NCBI GenBank assembly: GCA_022661535.1
Contig: JAKULF010000001.1
Coordinates: 3,596,001-3,660,000, forward strand
Length of the DNA: 64,000 bases
DNA from: Eutypa lata
Taxonomy: Eukaryota; Ascomycota; Sordariomycetes; Xylariales; Diatrypaceae
Direction: 5' to 3'
Within the stretch, counting starts at the first letter, position 1. Every line of letters starts with the position of its first letter. The notes below the pieces were generated by a model that was not told the origin of the DNA, ran no database searches, and saw only the letters and a list, made by a program, of their open reading frames with translations. A program made the translations under genes and the position numbers. This document shows positions 21,646-32,712 of the stretch, piece after piece.

Positions 21646-24056
21646 ATGGGTATCCAAGGTATGTTAATCACTCGCTATCAAGACACTATAGTTGATGACT
21701 TATATTTTACAGGCCTGCTTCCGCTTCTCAAATCCATACAACGCCCAACCGAGTTGAAAAAGTTCTCTGGCGAGACATTTGGAGTCGATGCTTACGGTTG
21801 GCTCCATCGAGGTGCAGTGTCTTGCGCTATCGAGCTTGCGCAAGGCAAGCCGACTCGCAAGTAAGTTGACTCTGTTCAAGTATAGACTTTGACATATCTC
21901 CTTACCTATATACCAGATATGTCGACTTTGCAATGAACCGGGTTCGAATGGTCAAGCACTTTGGCATCACTCCTTACATTGTCTTCGATGGGGACTTTCT
22001 ACCGAGCAAAGCAGATACTGAAGCCTCCCGTGAGAAACGTCGTGAAGAGAGCAGAAAAGCTGGCTTAGAACTTCTGAAGGCTGGAAAGCCTGCCCAAGCA
22101 CAGCAAGAACTTCAGAAGGCCATTGACGTCACTCCTGAGATGGCTCGTCACCTGATCGAGGAACTCAAGAAAGCGGGCATTCCTTACGTTGTCGCCCCGT
22201 ATGAAGCAGATCCCCAGCTAGTCTATTTGGAACGACAAGGCCTTATCAGTGGAATCCTTTCTGAGGATTCTGACTTGTTGGTCTTTGGTGCCAAACGACT
22301 TCTAACCAAACTGGAACCCCACGGCCAGTGCATTGAGATCAATCGCAGGGATTTCTGTGCTTGTCGCGAAATTTCTCTGACAGGTTGGACGGACACTGAG
22401 TTCCGTCAAATGGCTATTCTTAGCGGATGCGACTATCTCGGCAGCATCACCGGCCTAGGCCTCAAGACAGCTTACAGGATGATCAGAAAGCACAAGACAT
22501 CGGAGAAGGCCATTCGTATGTTGCAATTCGATGGCAAGTATCGCTTCCCAGACGACTATCTGAAGCTTTTCCAACAAGCAGAATCAACCTTTTTGTATCA
22601 GTGGGTATTCTGTCCTAAAGCGAACAGACTTGTCAATCTCACCGAGCCTGGATCCAATGTCAACTTGGACGAGATGCCCTATATTGGATCATCGGTCGAA
22701 CCCGAGCTTGCTAAAGCTATTGCCGTTGGAGATGTCAATCCGATGACGAAACAGCAGATCGTAATAACGGCTTTACCTTCGCCTAGAAAGCGCACTGCCT
22801 CTGGTACTGCACGTAACATTGCACAACCTAGGGCTGTGCCGAATCCACCTGGAAAGCCAATTGACTCGTATTTTAAGGGGCATCGCCGCATACCCCTTGG
22901 TGAGATGGAACCCAACTGCTTCTCAGTCGACCCCAACAGAGTAGCAGCGATCACTGACGGTGGCAATCGTCCCATCGTATACCCGCTTCCTAGGCCATAC
23001 CTGGAGGAAGGTAGTGGCTCATCCACTCGGTCTTACATCAACCGGCCAACCTCTCCCTCTCGCACCTTGCGTCGACGAACTGAACCTGTGTCAAACTTGT
23101 TGAGTAATGGGGGGTATTCTCTAACATCGTCCTCGCGACGACAGACCGTAGGAGTGAGCATTAGCAACCAAGGTGCAACTGAATCCAATGGAGGAGGAGC
23201 CATTAGCCGGCCACCTAAGAAGGCGCGATTGTGCGAGGACCCTTCCGAGTCAACTTCTAGCCAAAAGAGCAAATTCTTCCCACCCAAGGCAAAGAGAAAA
23301 TCGATGCAGAATAAAGGCGAAGGATACTTGAAGTCTGATGATTCGATTGAAGAAGCTTTGAAGGAGCTTCCAGATATTGATGGGTGGGATCTCCATAGAA
23401 AGTGTGGTCAAGAGATTGCGGTTTACGCAGAGACGGAGTCACAAGCTTCTATCGCAGCTAAAACTAAGGATGACGAACCTAATAACCAGCTCGACTCGTG
23501 CACCACTGATTCCCAGACAGATGTTGTATCGTCTCATGCACGCCTTTCGCAAGCAGCGCTCAGCCAGTTTTCGTATACGCCAAACGTCTCAAACGTTACC
23601 AGGGTCCACAATCGTAGATCACTCAACGACTCTTTCGAGTCAACACCTACTTCGTCCGCAGGTTCTTCCTCCCAACGTTCTCGATTTTCACTACCTTCCA
23701 CGGCCAGATCGACACCCGCAACGCCTCTAATGACGCCTCTTCAACGACTCGGTGCTCAAGCAATGAACCGTGGCAAACAACCTACCACGCCGAGCGTTGC
23801 TGGACATCGCACATCACATCGATCAAGTAGAGGTAGACCAAGTCTCGACTCGATCCCAGTTAATCCCTCGTTTGTCCCTCTACCGGCGGTTGACATGGAC
23901 GAACTCGAAGCACTCCACAAGCCAGTTGGTAGTGAGGACATGTTGCTCCCTGACAGTGAGAACGAGGAGTCCGGCGATAACAGCGAGAACGTAGAGCTCG
24001 GCAAAATGAGTAACGACGAGAAGAAAGTGGACTTGTCAAGATTCCTTTTCAACTAA
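21646..24056 (+). CDS. exo1: Exonuclease 1 (XPG/Rad2 family)
   Basis: 5'-3' exonuclease and flap nuclease acting in mismatch repair and double-strand-break resection in the nucleus. Exons are 21646-21658 (only 13 nt), 21713-21860 and 21917-24056; they join to MGIQGLLPLLKSIQ, the invariant start of Exo1, and give 766 residues. The XPG-N domain shows the metal residues in FGVDAYGWLHRG and VFDGDFLPSK. The XPG-I domain has PYVVAPYEADPQLVYLE and SEDSDLLVFGAK. A helix-hairpin-helix follows (SGCDYLGSITGLGLKTAYRMI). The C-terminal 400 residues are disordered and Ser/Pro-rich, with KKARLC and KRKSMQ as possible nuclear signals, and it ends in an acidic patch followed by KVDLSRFLF. All catalytic acids are present, so it should be active. 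Confidence 0.96.
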
Positions 24057-26335
24057 TCCATGGTGCATAGTCATTCCGGTTGCAAGGAAGGCCGATTACC
24101 ATTGATCATTTTTTTATGCATAGCAAGGGCGTTTTTTTTTGATGTCCATAGGGGCAGGGTGGCAGGCGTCTGAAAGGGGTTTACAACCATTGCATAGGGT
24201 ATAACCCCCAACTCTAGAGGGGTGCTCTGTGTACAACCAATATGTTGATTTCATGAACAGAATCAGGGCATTCTGTTTTATGATGAATTTTTATTGCTAT
24301 TGCTTTGGACACTCAATGACTGCCTAGGGAGGCAGTTAGGTGTTGTCCCAATGAGACCATTAACCTACCTTACCTGAGATGATGCAAAAAAAGGGTATTA
24401 TGGCATCGGATATTATGGCATCGCCGATTCAGGGGTAGTTAAACAAACCAAGGACGTCTAATAGGAATAGACTAGAGCTAGTGCTTCTCACTATTGGCTT
24501 AAAATACAACCGAAATTCATCAAATAGTTTAAGTCTTTCCATCCTTTGATGAATTAGATGTGGTGTTTCAAAGTACTATTGTTTCTATCCTATGTTTTAG
24601 CTGGGATGATTCATGCTGCGAGTTGAACGATCATGAAGGGGGCTAACAATTGATAACAGACTACCTGTTGACTTACACAGTACAACCATGATACTCGTCA
24701 AGACAACGACAATATCTGAATTGTCTGGCAAATGCTTTAATTAAAAATCATAGTCTACCTTTTAAAGAAACATGAATTCACGCTTTGATCAAGACCCTTT
24801 TAGTCTGGCCTGGTCAAGCTGACAGTGTTGGTAGCATTATATGCACCGGGGCTGTTCTAAGGTATGGAGACAATTGGCTGAGAAGTCTTCCATCTAAACG
24901 GCACACCTGAGTTAAGTGCGTGCATATTTCCAAGCAATCTTTATATATTCCAATGTATAAAAACATGTACAACCTAGAAACTTGTCATCAAGTATATAAA
25001 GAAGCATAGAAATGATTATAAGAGTTATAAAAAAGCCCGTGGACATCAACAATGTGTTACTGGGGTACTTCGTAGAAGATGGTCAGCTGTGAACAGCTGC
25101 CGACCCCGTAAGGATAGGTGTGCATCCCACTTTTGGCTGTCGGTGCAATCCTGACTTGGCTGATGCCGTCATACGGGTGACTCCATAGAGTGCAGCAAGG
25201 GATTATGCGAAAGGCTGCAAAGTACTACTCCGTATAACCACAGGAAATCAAATGTATACTTATGTTATTATAACTTCAACTTCAACTTTAACTATCCATT
25301 ATTTGCTTTCTTACTAAAATATTATGTACGTATTTATATATCGCATATCAGTGGTCATTTCATGTTGAGCAACTGCCATCTTTCAGGCTAGCGTCCCCTT
25401 GTATCTATTTCCCCACTACATGAAAGGTATATGTATCTAACACCAGGAAGGCTCGTTGCTGACATCTGATGTCCCTTTAGGATTCTTATTAGGGTTGTAC
25501 AGGTCGATTGAGTTCTTAAACCAACTTACATATTAGAGGCAACAACGACGATCAAGGCAATATGGTTTCTTAGCAACAGGCCTCTCCTTCTGAGTCTCCT
25601 AACACCTGTTCTTACTTATCTACTTCTGAGGTTACCGGGGCTACATGTATATTTAATATATATGTAAATGTAAGGTACGATAGGGTCAGCTTTAAAAGGA
25701 TCAGCACGCCTGCCCAGCCGTCCGTCCTTGCGCTCTGCCTGGCCTGCCTGGCCTGCCTGCCCGCCTGCCCGCTCGGTGTTGCCTACCACCTAATCCTTAC
25801 CACCAACAACTTAAACCAGTTACATCTCCGATTATTATTTTTACTTTACTTTGCCTACCAAATACGTTTCGTCTGCCCCTCTCAACCAGTTCAATCTTGC
25901 AACTCTACTCTGACAGCCACCCCAAATAACCTACTGTTTATACGTACAACACATATCCACGCAAACGCGACACAACGTGAGGCTTTGGCCACCCCCCCTT
26001 CCCCATCCAGATTTCTACCCACCCACCCTTTAGTCAGCCGCCCCCCATTTAACCTTAGTTGGCGCCCTACAAGTAGTAAATCGAGTCAGTCATCTGCAGC
26101 TCGTCATTCACGCGAGCCTTTCCCAGCATCACCCATCCCAACCGCCAAAATTCCTCCTACCACGAGGAAGAGAAAGGCCGCTGAGGCGAAGATATCGTCA
26201 ACCAAGACGGATAAATCCCCCAATAAACGACTTCTCGCCTCAGCAGCAGCAGCAGCAGCCTCCGAGCAAACATCGTCCACTACAGCATCCGATCCCAAAC
26301 CCTCCGAAGCCGCTCCACCGACTCCCGTCACCGGT
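24057..26335. other. 2.3-kb spacer between EXO1 and RBR ligase
   Basis: Mostly AT-rich and without a supported gene. It contains a 13-base direct repeat (TATTATGGCATCG at 24396 and 24411), a GC-richer patch at 25030-25230 with a perfect short palindrome, and a CCTG-rich run at about 25736-25771. The last 350 bases are an open frame in phase with the RBR gene but have no ATG. Confidence 0.5.
25736..25771 (+). repeat. CCTGCCTGG-type simple repeat
   Basis: Imperfect repeats of CCTG/CCTGG/CCTGC in the promoter side of the RBR gene. Probably replication slippage. Confidence 0.6.
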
Positions 26336-28149
26336 ATGGATTCCGACGAAGATTTCTTGTCTACCGTCTCTAGCGACGATGACGTTATGCAAGATACAGA
26401 CAACGAAGACATGTCTGGTGCCGAAGGTTCGTTTTATCTCGTTTTCCCTTCTACTTTTAGACTCAGACTTGCCAAAGGTCTATCGGGTGACGGTCTGATG
26501 TCCGAGTTTCACCCAAAAGTGACCAAAGTTTAAAGTTGGACGGTATGTATATGTATGCTAACCTACTTCGGGGTATCTAGATTTCGACGACTTCGACGTT
26601 GACCCTGACGATGACCCCGACATACCCAGTCAAAGTTCGGAAAAGAAGAGAAGCATCGCGTACGACATCAGTTTCAAGGTCTTTCGGCCACAAGATATCC
26701 AACACCAACAAGATGAGATGATCGACGAGGTGAATATGATCTTGGAGATGAGAAAAGAAGATGCTGCTATATTATTGCGATACTTTAGATGGAACAAGGA
26801 ACGCCTTATTGAGGATTATATGGACAACGCGCCCAAGGTACTGGAAGCTGCTGGTCTGGGATCTAGCACTTCGAGCCCTCCCCGATTAGAATCAATACAA
26901 GGCTTCATGTGCGATATCTGCTGCGAGGACGAAGATGACCTACAGACTTTCGCCATGAAGTGTGGACACCGATATTGTGTAGACTGTTACAGACAATATC
27001 TCACCCAGAAGATTCGGGAGGAGGGTGAAGCTGCCCGCATTCAGTGTCCCTCTGATGGATGTCATCGAATAATCGACTCTCGTTCCCTCAAATTACTTCT
27101 AACGGCGGATCTCACCGGTCGATACCACGAACTACTAAATCGCACTTACGTCGAGGACAAGGATACTCTTAAGTGGTGCCCTGCCCCAGATTGTGAGAAT
27201 GCTGTCGAGTGTGCCGTCAAGAAGAAGGACTTGGATAAGGTCGTCCCAACGGTGGCCTGCAGCTGCGGTCATCGATTCTGTTTTGGATGCATCCTTAACG
27301 ACCACCAACCAGCGCCTTGCGAACTTGTCAAGAGATGGTTAAAGAAATGCGCAGACGATAGCGAGACGGCCAACTGGATTTCGGCTAACACTAAGGAGTG
27401 CCCCAAGTGCAACTCAACTATCGAGAAGAATGGTGGTTGTAATCACATGACATGCAGAAAATGTCGGCATGAATTCTGTTGGATGTGCATGGGTTTGTGG
27501 TCGGAACATGGCACTAGCTGGTACAACTGTAACCGGTTTGAAGAGAAGAGTGGTTCGGAAGCGCGAGATGCTCAGGCTAGATCCCGTGTGTCTTTGGAGC
27601 GCTACTTGCACTACTACAATCGCTATGCAAACCACGAGCAGTCAGCTAAGCTCGACAGGGACATCTACCAGAAAACGGAGAAGAAGATGGTGCAGCTCCA
27701 GACTGCATCTGGTATGTCTTGGATTGAAGTTCAATACCTCAACTCAGCCTCTCAAGCCCTGCAGACCTGCCGTCAGACGTTGAAATGGACCTACGCTTTC
27801 GCCTTCTACCTAGCCAGGAACAACTTGACCGAGATGTTCGAGGACAATCAAAAGGATCTCGAGATGGCTGTAGAAGCACTGTCAGAGATGTTCGAGAAGC
27901 CCATTTCAGAGTTGTCGGATCCTAAGCTAAAGGTCGAAATTATGGATAAGACGGCTTATTGCAACCGACGACGAGTTATTCTCCTAGATGACACTGCTAA
28001 CAACCTGGCTAAGGGTAGGTCTTCATTGTTGATCTAGAAATAATTCAAAAGCTAACAAACATCTTGTAGGAGAGTGGAAGTTCAATGTGGATCTGAAAGC
28101 AATCACAGCAATCACGGCAACCACCGGCGGTGCTCCTGGACGTCGATAG
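26336..28149 (+). CDS. RBR E3 ubiquitin ligase, Ariadne type
   Basis: Transfers ubiquitin from E2 through a Cys thioester in RING2. Exons 26336-26426, 26581-28014 and 28070-28149 give 534 residues. An acidic N-terminus (DSDEDFLSTVSSDDD, DFDDFDVDPDDDPD) is followed by a UBA-like segment (ILLRYFRWNKERLIEDYM). RING1 begins CDICCEDEDD and includes CGHRYCVDCY. The in-between RING has WCPAPDCENAVEC and CSCGHRFCFGC. RING2 has CPKCNSTIEKNGGCNHMTC, with the catalytic Cys at about 317, then CRHEFCWMC. The C-terminal Ariadne helices (YLHYYNRYANHEQSAKLD..., TLKWTYAFAFYLARNN) fit HHARI and yeast Hel1-like proteins. The first donor is GTTCGT. The last exon adds GEWKFNVDLKAI, conserved at the end of Ariadne proteins. 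Confidence 0.94.
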
Positions 28150-29441
28150 ATGACGACATCCCATCAGTCATTGATATCCTGGTGGTTGCAGCATTACCCA
28201 AACCGGTAGTAGTAAGGATTGTTGTTTTCTACAAACCTACTATTTATCCACCGTTCTCTTACTCGTGGACATATCTAGAATAGATGTGTATTCCAGTGCG
28301 ACGCCGGGCTTTTTCACTGGGACGCCTGGGACAATGTCCATGATAATGAAGAGGATAGTGGAGAAGAGTCTAGATATTCGGACTGTATGGTGAGTTTGCT
28401 CTGGCTTGGCTGGATTAAAAACTCAACATCGCACGTCCACGTTTTTTTGAGAGCCGCTCGAGCACGCTTCTGCGATCCTCACCTAAGTTGTTTATTATAT
28501 GGATTGCAAAAGTGGCGAGCATCGCAGCTTATAGACACAAGATTAGCATTATTTGCCACGCCGCCCGTAGCATATACTTGCTAGGGTTCTTTGCTGGTAA
28601 TGATAATGAATACGTTGAGGATCAGAAAGGATGGGAGGAACGGAAGGGAGTATGGTCAGATTCACGTGTTTGTTTGTTTTATTTTTCTCTTCTCGGGAAT
28701 ACGACGGAGTCCAGCATCAAATTTGTCTCGGGCAGCAAACCAACATCATTGCAAGCGCTGGTTATGATATATAGCTATAGAAGACACTCATGGGATGGAG
28801 TTCGGGCATGACTCAATTTCCATTACTGTCAGATAGCCAAATCTATTGTTTCCCCCCCTCAAACCCTCTCTACTGTAATGAAGGTATCTACATTGAAAGT
28901 AACAGACGCTCTCATCATCTAGCTATGCCTTTCGAGAAATGTTCCATGTGATGTACAGTTTGCAGCTTCAAAATGTCAAAGAATCTCCTTCAAGTCCGCG
29001 TCTGCTACCAGGTACCTAGTTGAAGATGCACGTTATGTACCTAATTAACTACTTCTATGTGGCTGTCCCACCAAACTTGTGCTGCACAGTAGATAATAGC
29101 CGAAGACACTGTAATCGCTATCAGTACATGAACACCGTAGTCTGACATAATTTGGAATACTACCCGTGATTATTCACACGGTGCATGTCGTCATTCTGAA
29201 GTTCAACTTCCTTCGTCCCCAACAACATTCGTAGTTTGGAGTAAAACCAAACATACCTTTGACAACAGTTCTATCCATCTGTCTACATATACGTTCCTCG
29301 AGATTGACTCATACATATATATAACCTTGTGTTACTTAGCGAAGCCGTCACAATCAATCAATCAATTGACCTTCCTTTGTTCTTCCAAACCCATCAAACC
29401 CAACAAAACCTACCCACCAACCCACCAACCCACGCACTACA
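28150..29441. other. Intergenic spacer
   Basis: About 1.3 kb without a supported gene; it holds the RBR 3' flank and the peroxiredoxin promoter. CAAT/CCAACC-rich leader sequence precedes 29442. Confidence 0.55.
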
Positions 29442-30551
29442 ATGGCATTCCGCGCCCTCCGACCCCTCTCACGTCCAGCCGCCGCCGCCGCCGCTGCCAT
29501 ACCACGGGCACCAACAGCAGCAGCAGCAGCAGCATCGACTAGCTCTATTAGACGCCAATTCCTCCACGCGACGCCCCGCGCCTTCGTGAAGGTGGGAGAC
29601 GCGATCCCCGACCTCGAGGTCCTCGTCGAGGACTCCCCCGGCAACAAGCTCAGCCTGGCCAAGGAGCTCGCGTCGACGCCCAAGGCCGTCATCGTCGGCG
29701 TCCCCGCGGCCTTCTCCGGCGCCTGCTCCACCACCCACGTCCCCGGCTACATCAACCACCCCAAGCTGCGGGAGGCCGGCAAGGTCTTCGTTGTTAGTGT
29801 TAATGATCCTTTCGTGTGAGTAACCTCTTTTGTTTTATTTTTACCTTGGCTCTCCTTCTTAGGTAGACTGGGTTGGTCTTGTTTTGTTTTGTTTTTGTTT
29901 GTTTTTTTGGTTCTGTGGGTGGTGTGGGGTGCGGGATGCGGGTTGTGTTCGGAGGGGAGGAAGGGAGACGGAAGAGGTGTATGCGGTTGCTACTTAGCTT
30001 TATGCTGGATAGTTGGGCTATACCGGTCAGCAAGTGGGTGAAGAGGACGCGGGATATGTTCATGATGAGGTTTGCGTTGGTTTGCAGCCCAGTGAATGGG
30101 TGATGATGGATCAACCCGTGAATTTTCGACTTGATTGTTTGTTGTTTACCCAGCTAATATGATAATGATGCGCCTACAGAATGAAAGCATGGGGCGAACA
30201 ACTTGATCCTACGAAATCATCAGGGGTAAGGATATTATTCCAATGCGCACAGCATACCCATTTCCAATTAAACCATTTACTAACAACAACGTAGATCCGG
30301 TTTCTCGGAGATCCAACCGGCGAGTTCACCAAGGCTCTCGACCTGGGATTCGACGCCTATGCTATCTTCGGCGGCATGCGCGGAAAGAGATATGCGCTCC
30401 TAGTGGAAGACGGCAAGGTCAAGTCGGCTCACGTAGAGCCTGATAACACCGGGACGAATGGTTAGTTTTATTCCTTCTTTTTCTTCACCCCGTCCATCCA
30501 CAAACTAATATGTTGGAAACAGTCTCGCTAGCTGAGAAAGTCTTGGGATAA
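29442..30551 (+). CDS. Mitochondrial peroxiredoxin, Prx5 type
   Basis: Thiol peroxidase that reduces hydrogen peroxide and alkyl hydroperoxides. Four exons, 29442-29815, 30180-30225, 30295-30460 and 30523-30551, give 204 residues. The N-terminus is Ala/Arg-rich with no acids for about 40 residues and includes polyalanine, consistent with a mitochondrial presequence ending near FLHATPRAF. The peroxidatic Cys is Cys95 in AAFSGACSTTHVPGY, the Prx5/AhpE-like PxxxT/SxxC region. Downstream blocks are VFVVSVNDPFVMKAWG, FLGDPTGEFTKALDL and KRYALLVEDGKV, and it ends with AEKVL. Intron 1 is unusually long for this window (364 nt) and is G/T-rich near 29870-29960. Prx5-type enzymes of this size often work with thioredoxin or glutaredoxin. 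Confidence 0.94.
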
Positions 30552-31068
30552 ATGGACTAGGTTTAAATACAGCTATCATGGCTATGACATAGTATTGCAG
30601 GTTGAGAGCCAATCGATGTATCTAGATCTGACATGAAAGCGAAGGCTACTTAACGAGTTATTGATGATGGCAAAAGACTACCTAGCTAGACCTTATTTCC
30701 TGCCTCTAGATTCTATGTGCAATACGAGTGACCAAGATCCATTTCCAACCTGGAGGATATTCGTCCTTACATGAGAATTTCAGCTCACATTTAAACTTCA
30801 TGGGCCGCAAATGCTTGACAACCATCTCAGCGCTTGCTAAAGGCTCACTACAAGGAACGGGTTCCGTAACGAGTCACGTTCCCAATGGGTCCTTATCGAT
30901 AAGGCGGCACGTATGTACGTCACTGTCACTAGTCACGATGCCCACTTGCTTGCTGCCCACTCGCTTGCTGCCCAGCTGCCCAAGCCGCCTAAGCCGCCTA
31001 AGCTTTATTTGTCCTTCATCCCAACCGGGTGTGTGTGTGTGTGATCGCATCACCTCCATCGCCCAATC
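30552..31068. other. Intergenic spacer
   Basis: 517 bases including a GCCCACTTGCTTGCTGCCC-like repeated segment (about 30939-30983) and a GTGTGTGTGTGTG run at 31029-31041 just upstream of the GH16 start. Confidence 0.6.
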
Positions 31069-32292
31069 ATGTCGTTCTTTAACAAGCTGAAAAATAAAGC
31101 GGAAGAGCTGAACACGAAGCACAATATCCTCCCGTTCGGCCAGAACCAGAACCAGAACCAGAACAACCAAACCCAACAAGGCCAGGCCCCGTCTGCCCCT
31201 CACCAAACCCAAACCTACCCCGGCCAATCGCAGTATCCCGCCTACCAACAACAACAGCAACAGCCGCCACCACCATCCGCATCATGGCAGCAGCCGGCAC
31301 AGACAACCTACGGTAATTACTACGCCCAAGCCCCACCCCCACCCGTACCCTTCCACTCGCGACCCGGCGGCGGTGCTGGTGGTGTTGGCGGCGTCCCACT
31401 CGGAGGGATCCAGCAGACGACGGCAGCGGCGGCAGCAGCAGCAGCGGCGCCACCTCAAATCTACTGGCGACCCGACTTCAACCCGGCCGTTCCCGTAAGC
31501 CAGACCTTCGACCAAAAGCAAGGGCACGGCGACCCGTGGGGGTGGGGCAACAGCGAGCTCCAGAACTACACGTCGTCGCCAGCGAACAGCTTCCACACGC
31601 CGGACGGCAAGAAGCTCGTGGTGCGAGCGCTATCGCAACCCTCGCACCGCGACCCCGAGGCGCGCTACACGTCGGCGCGGCTCGTGACGCGCGCGACGCT
31701 CGGCCGCGCCGACGGCTGCCTCAGCGCCGTGCTGAGCCTCCCGTGCGCCGAGGGGATCTGGCCGGCGTTCTGGCTGCTGCCGCGCGAGCCGTTCGCGTGG
31801 CCGCGCGAGGGCGAGGTCGACGTCGCCGAGACCTGGAACGGCGACTGCCGGAACCACGCGTGCCTGCACTGGGGCTTCTACGGCGGCGGCGCCCCCGAGG
31901 AGGCCGCCAAGCACCTCGTCCGCGAGACCCACGTCCCCGACATGGCGGGGCGGCCCCTGCGCTTCGATTTCGCCTGGCGCTGCGGCGGCGGCGGCGGCGG
32001 CGCCGAGGTCCGCCCCAGCGACGGGAAGTCCGCCGGCGGGGGCAGGCTGCTGTGGTACGTGGATGGCAGGCCCGTCATGCGGAACCGCATGCCCGCCGGC
32101 ACGAGGCCCATCGAGGATTGGTGCGTCTTGCTGAATGTCGCCATGGGCGGCAATGTGTGCCAGGGGAAGACGCCGCGCGAGGGCGCGTACGATCTCGTGG
32201 TGCACGATCTGCATATGAGCGACGCGCCGGAGGGCGGGTGGGGGAAGTTCGAGCATGATTGGCAGTGGTGTGCGGATGGGGCTGTTATGTGA
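31069..32292 (+). CDS. GH16-like glucanase-fold protein without signal peptide
   Basis: One exon, 407 residues. Residues 1-140 are low-complexity: a basic amphipathic start (MSFFNKLKNKAEELN), then QN-, Q-, P- and A-runs. The concanavalin-A-like GH16 domain begins at about YWRPDFNPAVPVSQTFD. It has NSELQNYT, the active site GEVDVAETWNGD (Glu249, Asp251, Glu254, matching the GH16 ExDxxE pattern), then LHWGFYGG, LLWYVDGRPV, VLLNVAMGGN and YDLVVHDLHM. GH16 enzymes act on beta-1,3/1,4-glucans or related polymers. This one has no secretory signal, so its site and substrate are unclear; a peripheral cytosolic role is possible. A poly-His/Gly linker (CGGGGGGAE) interrupts the domain. Third-position GC is very high. 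Confidence 0.85.
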   Translation: MSFFNKLKNKAEELNTKHNILPFGQNQNQNQNNQTQQGQAPSAPHQTQTYPGQSQYPAYQQQQQQPPPPSASWQQPAQTTYGNYYAQAPPPPVPFHSRPGGGAGGVGGVPLGGIQQTTAAAAAAAAAPPQIYWRPDFNPAVPVSQTFDQKQGHGDPWGWGNSELQNYTSSPANSFHTPDGKKLVVRALSQPSHRDPEARYTSARLVTRATLGRADGCLSAVLSLPCAEGIWPAFWLLPREPFAWPREGEVDVAETWNGDCRNHACLHWGFYGGGAPEEAAKHLVRETHVPDMAGRPLRFDFAWRCGGGGGGAEVRPSDGKSAGGGRLLWYVDGRPVMRNRMPAGTRPIEDWCVLLNVAMGGNVCQGKTPREGAYDLVVHDLHMSDAPEGGWGKFEHDWQWCADGAVM

Positions 32293-32712
32293 ATAGTATG
32301 TTTTATGGTTTTTTCTTTTCTTTTCTTTTCCTTTTTTTTTTCTTTCTTTTTGGTTCGTGTGAATACTAGAGGGTAGGTTTCTAGGTAAAAACGGGTTGGA
32401 TGAGGCTACATAGGATATAGAATGGTGCCTATGTCATCTTGCTTAAATATCAAAATTGCAATTATTAATAGATGACCTTAAGTCTCCTATATCGTATGAT
32501 ATGATATGAACGTGTCACAGATTCAGTAAACACGTATAGATTTAAGTTACCACTTCTATTCAACTTTTATAGTAAACCATTCCGGGTATCGAATGCCTGA
32601 TGTATCGTTACAGTGAAAACAGCTACTGCTAATATTATTACATGATTATCCACGAGACGACACGACTCACTTCATTTCTCGTGACTCGTTAACCCATTTC
32701 CCTTTCCTGAGT
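32293..32712. other. Convergent 3' spacer
   Basis: 420 bases, starting with a T/C-rich tract (32307-32352) just after the GH16 stop, probably 3' UTR. Nothing else was recognised. Confidence 0.6.

Noticed and set aside
31536..32258. 240-residue plus-strand and 208-residue minus-strand frames
   Set aside because: Both overlap the GH16 active-site region in other frames and are Arg/Ala-rich artefacts of GC-rich codons.
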